DNA of 44,236 nucleotides, taken from contig JAPLDX010000045.1 in the NCBI GenBank assembly GCA_026391215.1, positions 1 to 44,236 of the forward strand. Direction: 5' to 3'. Both the position numbers and the translations under genes were made by a program. The notes beneath the pieces are model-generated. The model searched no databases. It worked only from the letters and a program-made list of their open reading frames with translations, and was not told the DNA's origin. Shown here in pieces: positions 26,998 through 35,640 of this stretch (positions are counted from its first letter, which is position 1; each line of letters opens with the position of its first letter). The stretch comes from Bacteroidia bacterium. GTDB lineage: Bacteria; Bacteroidota; Bacteroidia; Bacteroidales; VadinHA17.

Positions 26998-27540
26998 TCA
27001 AACAGACCATTTAACTTCCTCAATATCAAGCTCTAAGCTTATCCTGCGGCTTAATACGAATAAATAATCTGAAAGTCTGTTAAGAAACCGGAGGATGATT
27101 TCAGGGATTTTTTCGGTTTCGGTTAGTTTTACCACCGTTCTCTCCGCCCTTCGGCAGATACACCTGGATATATGACAATAGGATATTAGCGTATTTCCGC
27201 CTGGAAGAACAAGACTTCTAAGTGGTTTCAGACCTGCTTCCATATTATCAATCTCTTTTTCAAGGACTTTAATGCTTTCAGGTCCGGGAAGGCATATTCC
27301 ACTTTCCGTTTTTACCTTTTCCGAAGCCAGGCAGGCAGCACACCTCATCAATTGGTCCTGGATATATTCAAGTGTTTTCCTGCGATTTGAATTTTCGGGA
27401 TAATCCCTCAGAAGACCTATCCATGAAATAAGCTCATCGACAGTGCCATATGCTTCAACTCGTATATGACACTTAGGGACTCTTTTACCTCCAGATAATG
27501 AGGTAGTACCGTCATCGCCTGTACGCGTGTAGGTTTTCAT
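26998..27540 (-). CDS. Cob(I)yrinic acid a,c-diamide adenosyltransferase (PduO type)
   Basis: Transfers adenosyl from ATP to cob(I)alamin, making coenzyme B12. 180 residues, normal for the PduO family. The N-terminal ATP-binding motif TRTGDDGTTSLSGGKRVPK and the VEAYGTVDELISWIG helix are clear; the C-terminal signature has CRRAERTVVKL and LNRLSDYLFVLSR. No cobalamin biosynthesis gene is adjacent, so this more likely serves salvage of imported corrinoid. It follows the ABC ATPase gene by 14 bases and is probably co-transcribed with it. Confidence 0.93.
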   Translation of the reverse strand: MKTYTRTGDDGTTSLSGGKRVPKCHIRVEAYGTVDELISWIGLLRDYPENSNRRKTLEYIQDQLMRCAACLASEKVKTESGICLPGPESIKVLEKEIDNMEAGLKPLRSLVLPGGNTLISYCHISRCICRRAERTVVKLTETEKIPEIILRFLNRLSDYLFVLSRRISLELDIEEVKWSV

Positions 27541-27554
27541 AGTATGATAAAGGA

Positions 27555-28256
27555 TCAGGCAGGTTTATATTGTTCATTCACAAAGTCCTGGGCGACTTCA
27601 CCGTCAAAAAGCCTGATAATACGAGCGGCATGTCTAGCAATATCTTGTTCGTGGGTAACCACTATAACTGTATTCCCTTTTTTGTGAATTTCATCAAGCA
27701 GTCCCATTATATCGAGCGAAGTCTTGCTGTCAAGGTTTCCTGTAGGCTCATCGGCAAGGATTATTGAAGGTTTGTTTACAAGTGCCCTGGCTATAGCAAC
27801 ACGCTGTCTTTGTCCGCCTGAAAGTTCATTTGGCTTGTGGGTCATTCTGTCACCCAGTCCAACCTGGTTAAGGGTTTCAACTGCCTGACCTTCCCTGTCA
27901 GCTTTCTGAACTCCGGCATAAATCAGCGGCAGGGTGACATTTTCGAGGGCAGAATATCTGGGCAAGAGGTTAAACGTCTGAAAGACAAATCCAATCTCTT
28001 TATTTCTTATCTCGGCAAGAAAATCATCCTCCATTTTGCTGACATCGGTTCCATTGAGTATATAGCTTCCGCTTGTTGGTGTATCAAGGCAGCCAAGCAG
28101 GTTCATAAGTGTTGACTTACCTGAGCCTGAAGGCCCCATTATTGCAACATATTCATTTCTGTAAATATCAATGGAGACTGATCTTAGAGCCCTTACAATC
28201 ACTGTTCCGACCTGGTAGTTCTTTACAATGTTATGTATTTCAATTACTTTGTCCAT
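27555..28256 (-). CDS. ABC transporter ATPase, LolD/MacB type
   Basis: A 233-residue ATP-binding subunit. Walker [10 protein letters not shown] (41-49), Q-loop near [10 protein letters not shown], signature LSGGQRQRV (145-153) and Walker [13 protein letters not shown] (166-177) are all intact. The sequence is closest to the LolD/MacB/FtsE branch, which works with FtsX-like permeases on lipoproteins, peptides or cell envelope substrates. No permease is adjacent, so the partner must be elsewhere in the genome. Confidence 0.92.
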   Translation of the reverse strand: MDKVIEIHNIVKNYQVGTVIVRALRSVSIDIYRNEYVAIMGPSGSGKSTLMNLLGCLDTPTSGSYILNGTDVSKMEDDFLAEIRNKEIGFVFQTFNLLPRYSALENVTLPLIYAGVQKADREGQAVETLNQVGLGDRMTHKPNELSGGQRQRVAIARALVNKPSIILADEPTGNLDSKTSLDIMGLLDEIHKKGNTVIVVTHEQDIARHAARIIRLFDGEVAQDFVNEQYKPA

Positions 28257-28327
28257 TTACTTAAAATTTGAATGTCCGAAATTAGATTAATTTAGTTAAT
28301 TACGAAATTATAACGTCTTAATTTTTG

Positions 28328-29101
28328 TTAATACCTGACCACGTAGTTAAAACGATTCACTCCTCCCCTGAAAAACACAAATCCCATCCTGAAGATATCA
28401 ACTGTCAGGGTCACCTTTTCATGGTTTTTAATTACTGACCAGGCTTCTTCCATTTCATCCGAACAATGAATATCATCAATGATAATCACGGTTCTGTCAT
28501 TTGAAATCTCCGCCAGCTGACTGAAATATCTTATTGCAGGTTCCTTCCTGTGATTGCCGTCAACGAACACAAGTCCGGGACTGATATTTCTTTTGATCAG
28601 CTCGGGTAATTTTTCATCAAAAGATCCTGTAAGCAGACTTATATTCCTGCATCCCGTCAGGTTGAAATTCTCTCTGGCTATTTCAGTTGTAGCCGGACAT
28701 CCCTCGATGGAATAAACGATAGAATCGGGACAGGCAGCAGCCAGGTACATCGTACTGATCCCGGCTGAGGTGCCAAGTTCAAGCATACATGGCTTACCGA
28801 ACTCTTTTGCCAGCCTGGACAACAGGATGCCATATTTTTCAGGGACAGCCGAATATCTTAGAATATCTGACACTTTTCTTAAATTGCTTTTCATTTTTGA
28901 TGACCCGGCGCCAAGGTCCAGAACTGAAATGATCCTGTTGCCGGTAATATTCTTCTTTCTGATGTTCTCAATCATTAAGACAACATCAGAGTCTGTTTTA
29001 TTCCGGAATACCCTCGACACCAGATCAAAAACAAAAGGGCTGTGGATCCCATGGCCTCTGCAGTGCCGCGAAAACAGAAAATATCGCAGATATTTAATCA
29101 T
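28328..29101 (-). CDS. Class I SAM-dependent methyltransferase
   Basis: About 257 residues from the ATG at 29101; ATGs at 29113 and 29149 are alternatives. The N-terminus has IKYLRYFLFSRHCRGHGIHSPFVFDL, a motif I associate with a Bacteroidota methyltransferase group. The Rossmann core carries LELGTSAGISTMYLAA (SAM motif I), YSIEGCP (motif II) and LVFVDGNHRKE, resembling O-methyltransferases such as the type 24 and catechol families. Substrate unknown. Divergent from recG. Confidence 0.8.
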   Translation of the reverse strand: MIKYLRYFLFSRHCRGHGIHSPFVFDLVSRVFRNKTDSDVVLMIENIRKKNITGNRIISVLDLGAGSSKMKSNLRKVSDILRYSAVPEKYGILLSRLAKEFGKPCMLELGTSAGISTMYLAAACPDSIVYSIEGCPATTEIARENFNLTGCRNISLLTGSFDEKLPELIKRNISPGLVFVDGNHRKEPAIRYFSQLAEISNDRTVIIIDDIHCSDEMEEAWSVIKNHEKVTLTVDIFRMGFVFFRGGVNRFNYVVRY

Positions 29102-29199
29102 GAAAAAATTCATACTGTTGATGATAACATATTTAGGTAAGGTCTTCAAAAATACGTATTTTCGGTCATCTTTTATTATATCTCAGGATCACACAGATC

Positions 29200-31305
29200 A
29201 TGCAGGAATTTCTTGAAACCGATATTAAATTTTTACCGGGAGTCGGTCCTAAAATGGCCGAACTGCTCAACAAGGAGCTCAATATTTTCAATTATCATGA
29301 TCTGCTGTATTATTTCCCTTATAAATACATAGACAGAACCAAGTTTTACAAAATATCGGATCTTGATCCTGATCTTCCGTTCGTCCAGGTAAAGGGAGTG
29401 ATAAAGGGATATTCTACAGAAGGGCACAAAGCGGGCAAGAGACTCGTTGCTGATTTCCAGGATGATACGGGGACCATCAAGCTTATCTGGTTCAAGGGAG
29501 GCAAATGGATAACAGGAAGCTATACCCCTGGCGTAGAGTTTATTGTCTTTGGTAAGCCATCTGTCTTTAACGGGATGATCAATATAATCCATCCTGAGAT
29601 TGAAGCTGTAAGCAAGGTTGCAGAAAGAATGAGTTCAGCGCTCCAGGCGCAGTACAGCACAACTGAGAATCTAAAGAATCATTTTCTCACATCAAAAGCA
29701 CTGAGCAAGCTGATCGGAACTCTTTTCAAACAGATTACTTTCAAACTTCCGGAAACTTTGCCTCCGGGTATCATCTCGAAGTATAAGCTTATGGAGTTCA
29801 GCCAGGCTCTGCAAAAAATACACTTCCCATCCGATCCCGGGGAAATTGATAAAGCCAGGTACCGCCTTAAGTTTGAGGAGCTCTTATATATTCAGCTCAA
29901 TATACTAAGATTTAAGAACAACCGTTCCCGCAAATACAAAGGATTCATCTTTTCAAATGTCGGGGAGAATTTCAATGATTTCTATTTCAAAAACCTTCCG
30001 TTTACCCTTACTGAAGCACAAAAAAGGGTTGTCAGGGAGATCAGGAAGGATCTGGGTTCCGGAAGACAGATGAACCGTCTTCTGCAGGGCGATGTAGGAA
30101 GCGGCAAGACCCTTGTTGCACTTATGAGCATGCTGATAGCAATAGATAACGGGTACCAGGCATGCTTAATGGCTCCAACGGAGATCCTTGCCGGACAGCA
30201 CTACGACACTATCACAAAAATGCTGGAAGGGATCAATGTAAAGATCAGGCTCTTAACCGGATCATCAAAGAAATCATTGCGACAGGAAATCAGTGAATCA
30301 CTGCTTGACAAATCCCTGAATATACTTATTGGTACACATGCCCTTATAGAGGAAAATGTCAGGTTCGGCAACCTGGGATTAGTTATTATAGATGAGCAGC
30401 ACAGGTTCGGAGTGGAACAAAGGGCCAGACTATGGCAAAAAAGTCTTAATCCTCCTCATATCCTGGTTATGACTGCCACACCTATACCGAGAACCCTTGC
30501 AATGACCTTGTACGGTGATCTTGACGTGTCGGTTATTGATGAGCTTCCCCCGGGAAGAATTCCAATAAAAACGATGCATTATTTTGATTCTGAGAGAAAT
30601 AAAGTTTTCGGTTTTTTAAGAAGTCAGATCGCTGAAGGTCGTCAGATCTATATAGTATATCCCCTGATACAGGAATCAGAGAAGATGGATTATAAGGACC
30701 TTGAAGACGGTTGGGACACCATATCAAGGGAATTTCCTTCACCAAAATATTGTATTAGTGTGGTTCACGGGAGAATGACACCGGCAATCAAGGAAGAATC
30801 GATGAGGCTTTTCAGGGAGGGACATGCCCATTTCCTCATAGCGACGACAGTTATTGAGGTAGGAGTGGATATTCCGAATGCTTCTGTCATGGTTATTGAA
30901 AGCGCTGAAAGGTTCGGGCTTTCGCAGCTTCACCAGTTAAGAGGACGGGTGGGCAGAGGCGCCGATCAGTCATACTGTATTCTGATGAGCTCAGGAAAGC
31001 TGTCAAAAGAGGCTGCCAGAAGAATAGAGATCATGGTCAGCACAAATGATGGCTTCGAGATAGCCGAAACGGATCTTCAGCTCAGGGGACCCGGTGATAT
31101 TGAAGGGACCATGCAAAGCGGTATACCGTTTGACTTGAAAATAGCAGATCTGGCAAAAGACGGACAGATTATCGAGTATGTAAGGAACATTGCAGAAGAT
31201 ATTCTTGACAAAGATCCTCTGCTTGCAAACAACCAGAACCTCATACTCAATGAGGGACTCAAACGCTTATTCAGCAAAAAGCAGTCATGGAGTAATATAA
31301 GCTGA
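29200..31305 (+). CDS. recG: ATP-dependent DNA helicase RecG
   Basis: Remodels stalled replication forks and Holliday junctions. 701 residues, normal length. An N-terminal wedge/OB domain (FVQVKGVIKGYSTEG, VADFQDDTGTIKLIWF) precedes the helicase core with Walker A GDVGSGKT (297-304), DEQH box (398-401, IIDEQHRFG) and motif VI QLRGRVGRG. The C-terminal RecG motif (TDLQLRGPGDIEGT) is present. Divergent from the methyltransferase gene, with a 14-bp palindrome just upstream of the start. Confidence 0.97.
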   Translation: MQEFLETDIKFLPGVGPKMAELLNKELNIFNYHDLLYYFPYKYIDRTKFYKISDLDPDLPFVQVKGVIKGYSTEGHKAGKRLVADFQDDTGTIKLIWFKGGKWITGSYTPGVEFIVFGKPSVFNGMINIIHPEIEAVSKVAERMSSALQAQYSTTENLKNHFLTSKALSKLIGTLFKQITFKLPETLPPGIISKYKLMEFSQALQKIHFPSDPGEIDKARYRLKFEELLYIQLNILRFKNNRSRKYKGFIFSNVGENFNDFYFKNLPFTLTEAQKRVVREIRKDLGSGRQMNRLLQGDVGSGKTLVALMSMLIAIDNGYQACLMAPTEILAGQHYDTITKMLEGINVKIRLLTGSSKKSLRQEISESLLDKSLNILIGTHALIEENVRFGNLGLVIIDEQHRFGVEQRARLWQKSLNPPHILVMTATPIPRTLAMTLYGDLDVSVIDELPPGRIPIKTMHYFDSERNKVFGFLRSQIAEGRQIYIVYPLIQESEKMDYKDLEDGWDTISREFPSPKYCISVVHGRMTPAIKEESMRLFREGHAHFLIATTVIEVGVDIPNASVMVIESAERFGLSQLHQLRGRVGRGADQSYCILMSSGKLSKEAARRIEIMVSTNDGFEIAETDLQLRGPGDIEGTMQSGIPFDLKIADLAKDGQIIEYVRNIAEDILDKDPLLANNQNLILNEGLKRLFSKKQSWSNIS

Positions 31306-31347
31306 GCTGGCTTATTTATAATCAGAATAAATAATAATAGCATCAGG

Positions 31348-31375
31348 AATGCTGATATATAGCATTATCTTTTTT
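31348..31375 (+). terminator. Weak terminator after recG
   Basis: AATGCT (31348-31353) and AGCATT (31361-31366) can form a 6-bp stem with loop GATATAT, followed by ATC and six T. It is A/T-rich and weak, but well placed between recG and the rnf promoter. Confidence 0.4.
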
Positions 31376-31387
31376 ACAGAGAATTTT

Positions 31388-31395
31388 TAATTTTG
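31388..31395 (+). promoter_or_regulatory. -7 box for the rseC-rnf operon
   Basis: TAATTTTG is a perfect TAnnTTTG match, 34 bases before the rseC start; the -33 region is not well conserved. Genes from rseC to rnfA follow without a gap long enough for another obvious promoter. Confidence 0.45.
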
Positions 31396-31429
31396 CACGT
31401 CAAAAAAAATCAATCACCTGACGGTTAAA

Positions 31430-31846
31430 ATGTCGGAAAATTCTGGAAATATCGAACACGATGGTATTGTGAAGAGTTCAGATAAAAAATCTGTTACAGT
31501 AACCATATCTGCCTCATCAGCATGCGCAGCATGTCATGCTGAAGGAATGTGTTCTTTATCGGGCAGGAAAGAAAAAATTGTTGAAATACGCGGTATGTAC
31601 AATGTGCTGCCCGGCGACAATGTGACAATACTGATGAAGCAATCGACAGGTTATTCAGCAGTCTTTCTTGGATATGTCCTGCCATTAATCCTTGTTGTTG
31701 CATTACTTATAATCCTTGCGTCACTTTCGGTCTCTGAACTTACGGCAGGTATTGGAGCACTTGCAATACTGATCCCGTACTATTTTACATTATATATCTT
31801 CAGAAACCGGATAAACAAGAAATTTACATTCACATTAAAAGTCTGA
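31430..31846 (+). CDS. rseC: RseC/MucC-family membrane protein
   Basis: A 138-residue membrane protein. The N-terminal part has clustered cysteines (SACAACHAEGMC), as in RseC-type proteins, and two transmembrane segments follow at about 76-97 and 101-123. In Bacteroidota such a gene commonly heads the rnf operon; RseC homologues act with Rnf-like complexes in reducing the SoxR regulator in other bacteria, but its role here is inferred. It is 3 bases upstream of rnfB. Confidence 0.85.
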   Translation: MSENSGNIEHDGIVKSSDKKSVTVTISASSACAACHAEGMCSLSGRKEKIVEIRGMYNVLPGDNVTILMKQSTGYSAVFLGYVLPLILVVALLIILASLSVSELTAGIGALAILIPYYFTLYIFRNRINKKFTFTLKV

Positions 31847-31849
31847 TTA

Positions 31850-32203
31850 ATGAGTCTTACGATTCCAATTACAATTATATGTCTGAGTCTGCTTGCGCTG
31901 ATATTTGCGGTAATGATCTATTTTGTCGCACAGAAATTCAAGATCTTTGAAGATCCCAGGATTGATGAAGTGCAGGCTGCACTTCCTGCTGCAAACTGTG
32001 GCGGATGCGGTTTCGCAGGATGCCGCAATTTTGCTGAGGCGCTTGTCAAAGCAGAGACTTTTGAAGGTTTGAATTGTCCTGTCGGCGGCGGTTCAGTTAT
32101 GGGAGAGATCGCAAAGATCCTTGGGAAAGAAGCTCCGGTAGTTGACCCTATGGTTGCAGTTCTCAAGTGCAACGGATCACCAGAGTTCCGTCCCCATACT
32201 TAA
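31850..32203 (+). CDS. RnfB N-terminal part (membrane anchor and Fes domain)
   Basis: 117 residues. One transmembrane segment (about 5-26) is followed by the 4Fe-4S Fes motif with cysteines C50, C53, C58 and C76 (NCGGCGFAGC and GLNCPVGG). It ends at the in-frame TAA and lacks the ferredoxin domains. Confidence 0.8.
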   Translation: MSLTIPITIICLSLLALIFAVMIYFVAQKFKIFEDPRIDEVQAALPAANCGGCGFAGCRNFAEALVKAETFEGLNCPVGGGSVMGEIAKILGKEAPVVDPMVAVLKCNGSPEFRPHT

Positions 32204-32230
32204 AAGTATGACGGCGTTCCTGATTGCAGG

Positions 32231-32713
32231 ATGGCGCATAACCTGTACCTTGGAGAAACCGACTGCAGCTTTGGATGCCTGGGTTACGGAGATTGCGAGA
32301 GGGCATGTGCTTTTGATGCAATGCATATGGATCCGGTAACAGGTCTTCCCATTATTCAGGATGAAAAATGTGTTTCATGCGGTGCCTGCGTAAAAGCTTG
32401 TCCGAGGCATCTTATTGAACTCCGCAAGAAAGCTAAAAAAGACCGTAAAATATATGTTGCCTGCTCAAATTGTGATAAGGGAGGACCTGCTAAAAGAGCT
32501 TGCAAAGTTGCTTGCATTGCCTGCAACAAATGTTTTAATGTTTGTGAATTCGGTGCAATAACCATTGAAAACAATCTTGCATATATTGATGCGTCAAAAT
32601 GTACATTCTGCAGGAAGTGCGTTACAGAGTGCCCCACCGGTTCTATACTTGAATTTAATTTTCCACCGAGGAAACCAAAAGTTGAAGAACAGGTTGAAAC
32701 CAAAACAGTATAA
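32231..32713 (+). CDS. RnfB C-terminal part (polyferredoxin)
   Basis: 160 residues from the first in-frame ATG after the stop; the true boundary is unclear because the preceding codons (KYDGVPDCR) also look like RnfB. Cysteine groups at 12/16/22/26, 47/50/53/57, 78-105 and 124/127/130/134 can hold several 4Fe-4S clusters. It has no membrane anchor of its own, so translated alone it would be a soluble ferredoxin. rnfC starts 5 bases after its stop. Confidence 0.8.
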   Translation: MAHNLYLGETDCSFGCLGYGDCERACAFDAMHMDPVTGLPIIQDEKCVSCGACVKACPRHLIELRKKAKKDRKIYVACSNCDKGGPAKRACKVACIACNKCFNVCEFGAITIENNLAYIDASKCTFCRKCVTECPTGSILEFNFPPRKPKVEEQVETKTV

Positions 32714-32717
32714 CTGA

Positions 32718-34052
32718 ATGAAAACATTTCCCATTGGAGGTGTACATCCACCCCAAAACAAGTTAACCTCTGACAGTGAGATCCGGTCTCTTCTACTTCC
32801 GGCAACTGTTGCAATACCTGTTTCACAGCACATTGGTACGCCGGCTTCAGTAGTCGTCAACAAAGACGAAAAGGTGAAGACAGGCCAGGTGATAGCACAG
32901 AGCAAGGGTTTTGTTTCATCCAATATCCATTCATCGGTATCAGGGAAAGTGGCAAAGATTGATTCTATAATCGATAGCAGCGGATACAAGCAGACAGCTG
33001 TTTTCATTAACGTTGAAGGAGATGAATGGATTGAAACTATTGACAGAAGCACTGAAATACTTACAGATATAAAGCTCTCATCTGAAGAGATAATTAAGAA
33101 ATGTCTTGAATCGGGAATTGTCGGACTTGGTGGTGCAACGTTCCCGTCGCATGTGAAGCTGATTGTACCGGCCGGAAAAAGATGTGACGTGCTTTTAATT
33201 AACGGGGTTGAATGTGAACCATATCTTACATCAGATCACCGCCTCATGCTGGAAAGAGGTGAAGAGATTCTGATCGGTGTGACATTGCTGATGAAAGCCC
33301 TTAAGGTAAGTAAAGCTATGATCGGTATTGAAAACAACAAGCCCGATGCAATTGATCATATGACGAAGCTTGCCACCGCATTCCAGGGAATAACGGTGCA
33401 TGCGCTTAAGGTCAAATATCCTCAAGGGGCTGAGAAACAGTTAATCAAGGCTCTCATAAACAGGGAAGTGCCATCAGGCCGCCTTCCACTTGATGTCAAT
33501 ACTGTGGTTCACAATGTTGGAACTGCCTTTGCTGTCTATGAAGCTGTTCAGAAGAATAAACCTTTGTTTGAAAGAGTTGTCACTATAACCGGGAAATCAC
33601 TTTCAAATCCCGGCAATTATTTTGTAAGGATCGGCACCCCGGTAAAAGATCTCATTGCAGCTGCCGGAGGAATGCCTGAAGATACCGGCAAAATTATTTC
33701 AGGCGGTCCAATGATGGGTAAAGCTCTGAACAATACGGATGTCCCGGTAGTAAAAGGAACCTCAGGCATCGTTTTATTCCCTGAAGGCGAATCTGTCCGG
33801 CGGGAATCAATGCCTTGCATCAGGTGTGCCAAGTGTACACAGTCATGCGCTTTGAACCTTGAACCGTATCTGCTGATGACACTATCAGAAAAAGGAATGT
33901 TTGAAAAAGCTGAAAGAGAGAGGATAACCGATTGTATGGAGTGCGGATCCTGCAGCTACACATGCCCCGCCGGACGTCCTCTGCTGGATTATATCAGGCT
34001 TGGAAAATCGACAGTGATTAAAATGGCCCGTGAACGGGTTAATAAACAATAA
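32718..34052 (+). CDS. rnfC: Electron transport complex subunit RnfC
   Basis: The NADH/FMN-binding peripheral subunit of Rnf, which couples ferredoxin oxidation and NAD+ reduction to ion export. 444 residues, a common length. The N-terminus FPIGGVHPPQNK is typical. A Rossmann-like stretch GIVGLGGATFPSHVKL binds nucleotide/FMN. Two 4Fe-4S motifs lie near the C-terminus: CIRCAKCTQSC and CMECGSCSYTCP. Confidence 0.96.
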   Translation: MKTFPIGGVHPPQNKLTSDSEIRSLLLPATVAIPVSQHIGTPASVVVNKDEKVKTGQVIAQSKGFVSSNIHSSVSGKVAKIDSIIDSSGYKQTAVFINVEGDEWIETIDRSTEILTDIKLSSEEIIKKCLESGIVGLGGATFPSHVKLIVPAGKRCDVLLINGVECEPYLTSDHRLMLERGEEILIGVTLLMKALKVSKAMIGIENNKPDAIDHMTKLATAFQGITVHALKVKYPQGAEKQLIKALINREVPSGRLPLDVNTVVHNVGTAFAVYEAVQKNKPLFERVVTITGKSLSNPGNYFVRIGTPVKDLIAAAGGMPEDTGKIISGGPMMGKALNNTDVPVVKGTSGIVLFPEGESVRRESMPCIRCAKCTQSCALNLEPYLLMTLSEKGMFEKAERERITDCMECGSCSYTCPAGRPLLDYIRLGKSTVIKMARERVNKQ

Positions 34053-34070
34053 TATCTATATAAAAGGTAA

Positions 34071-35072
34071 ATGAGCAATTTATTAAATGTTTCACCTTCG
34101 CCCCACGCTCACGGGACAGATACCACAAGAAAGCTGATGCTGGGAGTTGTCGTAGCGCTTCTTCCTGCACTCTTCACTTCTATATTCTATTTCGGATGGG
34201 GTGCTGTTATCGTTACAGCAACCTCAGTAGTATCCTGCCTTCTGTTTGAATATCTTATACAGAGATTCATTTTAAAGAAGCCGATCTCAATCACTGACGG
34301 ATCAGCCCTGGTCACAGGCCTGCTCCTTGCTTTTAACCTGCCATCGAATATCCCGGTACATATCGTGGTCATAGGAAGTTTTGTAGCTATTGCAGTTGCA
34401 AAAATGACTTTTGGCGGTCTTGGAAACAATCCTTTTAATCCGGCTCTTGTCGGCCGTGTTTTTATGCTTATTTCATTTCCCGTACATATGACAAGCTGGC
34501 CGGTTCCTGCCGGATTCAGTACAGGCTACACAGATGCAATCACCGGAGCGACACCCCTGGCAATTATAAAGGAGGGGCTAAAAAATGGAGAGTCAATCTC
34601 GCAGCTTGTAACTCAAATACCGACCCCCGCACAAATGTTTTTGGGCAATATTGGAGGTTCACTTGGAGAAGTTGCTGCTATAGCCCTGCTTATCGGATTT
34701 GCCTGGCTGCTTATCAGGAAGATAATTACCTGGCATATACCGGTATCTATTATAGGCAGCGTTTTGATCTTCACGACTATCCTCTGGCTGATAGATCCGG
34801 AAAAATTTGCAAACCCGATGTTTCATATCCTTGCAGGAGGAATTCTGCTGGGAGCAATTTTTATGGCGACTGATTATGTCACCTCTCCCATGAATCCCAA
34901 ATCAATGATTATTTATGGATGCTGTATCGGAATTTTAACTGTAATTATCAGAGTATGGGGAGCATATCCTGAGGGTGTTTCATTTGCTATACTAATAATG
35001 AATGCTTTTGTTCCGCTTATGAACGCTTATATCAAACCAAAAAGATTTGGGGAGGTGGTGAAAAATGGCTAA
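34071..35072 (+). CDS. rnfD: Electron transport complex subunit RnfD
   Basis: A multi-pass membrane subunit of 333 residues with about 8-9 hydrophobic segments. The covalent FMN site is visible as TDAITGATPL, with Thr161 the likely attachment residue. It overlaps rnfG by 8 bases. Confidence 0.95.
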   Translation: MSNLLNVSPSPHAHGTDTTRKLMLGVVVALLPALFTSIFYFGWGAVIVTATSVVSCLLFEYLIQRFILKKPISITDGSALVTGLLLAFNLPSNIPVHIVVIGSFVAIAVAKMTFGGLGNNPFNPALVGRVFMLISFPVHMTSWPVPAGFSTGYTDAITGATPLAIIKEGLKNGESISQLVTQIPTPAQMFLGNIGGSLGEVAAIALLIGFAWLLIRKIITWHIPVSIIGSVLIFTTILWLIDPEKFANPMFHILAGGILLGAIFMATDYVTSPMNPKSMIIYGCCIGILTVIIRVWGAYPEGVSFAILIMNAFVPLMNAYIKPKRFGEVVKNG

Positions 35073-35640
35073 GATCGAATCGACTTTCAGGAATATGGTG
35101 CTGTCGCTTACCCTTATATCGCTGGGTGCATCAGCGTCACTTGCTTTCGTTTATGTTGTGACAAAGGAGCCTATTGAGATGTCCGTTCTTAATAAAAAAC
35201 TTGATGCCATAAAACAGGTCGTTCCTGATTTCACAAATAATCCAAATGAAGAAATGTACCTTTTGCCAACCGGCGAGGGTGACAGTCTCGAAATCTATCC
35301 TGCAAAAAAGGATGGAGAGATCGTCGGGTATGCTGTAAATACTTATACCAGGACAGGATTCAGTGGAAATATAAGATTAATTGCCGGATTCAAACCGGAC
35401 GGAACAATTATCAATATCACTGTCCTTGAGCAGAAAGAGACACCCGGTCTCGGCGCAAAGATGACTGAGCCTGGATTCAAGGATCAGTTCAACAATAAGA
35501 ATCCTTCTGAATTCATTTTTAAAGTAAAGAAAGATGGCGGACCTGTAGATGCAATAACAGCAGCCACAATAAGTTCAAGAGCATTTTGCGATGCTGTTCA
35601 GCGTGCTTATAATACACTAGAAAAAGGAGGTCTGAAATGA
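35065..35640 (+). CDS. rnfG: Electron transport complex subunit RnfG
   Basis: A 191-residue subunit with one N-terminal membrane segment (about 10-32) and a periplasmic FMN-binding domain. The TAATISS motif near 165-171 corresponds to the SGATxTS covalent flavin site, with Thr168 the likely residue; the glycine of the usual motif is alanine here. Overlaps rnfD (8 bases) and rnfE (4 bases, ATGA), indicating translational coupling. Confidence 0.95.
   Translation: MAKIESTFRNMVLSLTLISLGASASLAFVYVVTKEPIEMSVLNKKLDAIKQVVPDFTNNPNEEMYLLPTGEGDSLEIYPAKKDGEIVGYAVNTYTRTGFSGNIRLIAGFKPDGTIINITVLEQKETPGLGAKMTEPGFKDQFNNKNPSEFIFKVKKDGGPVDAITAATISSRAFCDAVQRAYNTLEKGGLK

Larger units (their letters stand above)
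31850..32713 (+). pseudogene. rnfB: rnfB interrupted by an in-frame TAA
   Basis: RnfB is the iron-sulfur subunit that passes electrons from ferredoxin into the Rnf complex. The two reading frames 31850-32203 and 32231-32713 are in the same frame, and read through the stop they give one RnfB of normal length (about 287 codons): transmembrane anchor and Fes-type cluster domain, then four-cysteine ferredoxin motifs. The break is a single TAA at 32201-32203, between RPHT and KYDG, with coding continuing on both sides (KYDGVPDCRMAHNLYLGETDC). This is a nonsense change or a sequence error, not a frameshift. If real, Rnf would lack an intact RnfB unless the two halves work as separate chains. Confidence 0.75.

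Noticed and set aside
26998..27540. Cobalamin riboswitch near the adenosyltransferase gene
   Set aside because: The upstream gap is only 14 bases and the gene follows the ABC ATPase; there is no room and no B12-box-like sequence was seen.
32201..32230. Programmed frameshift or selenocysteine/readthrough in rnfB
   Set aside because: Both halves are in the same frame, so no frameshift is needed. The stop is TAA, not TGA, and I see no evident readthrough signal after it.
32356..32826. 156-residue minus-strand frame across rnfB/rnfC
   Set aside because: It runs opposite the cysteine-rich ferredoxin codons and has no recognisable domain; it is a by-product of the rnf coding sequence.
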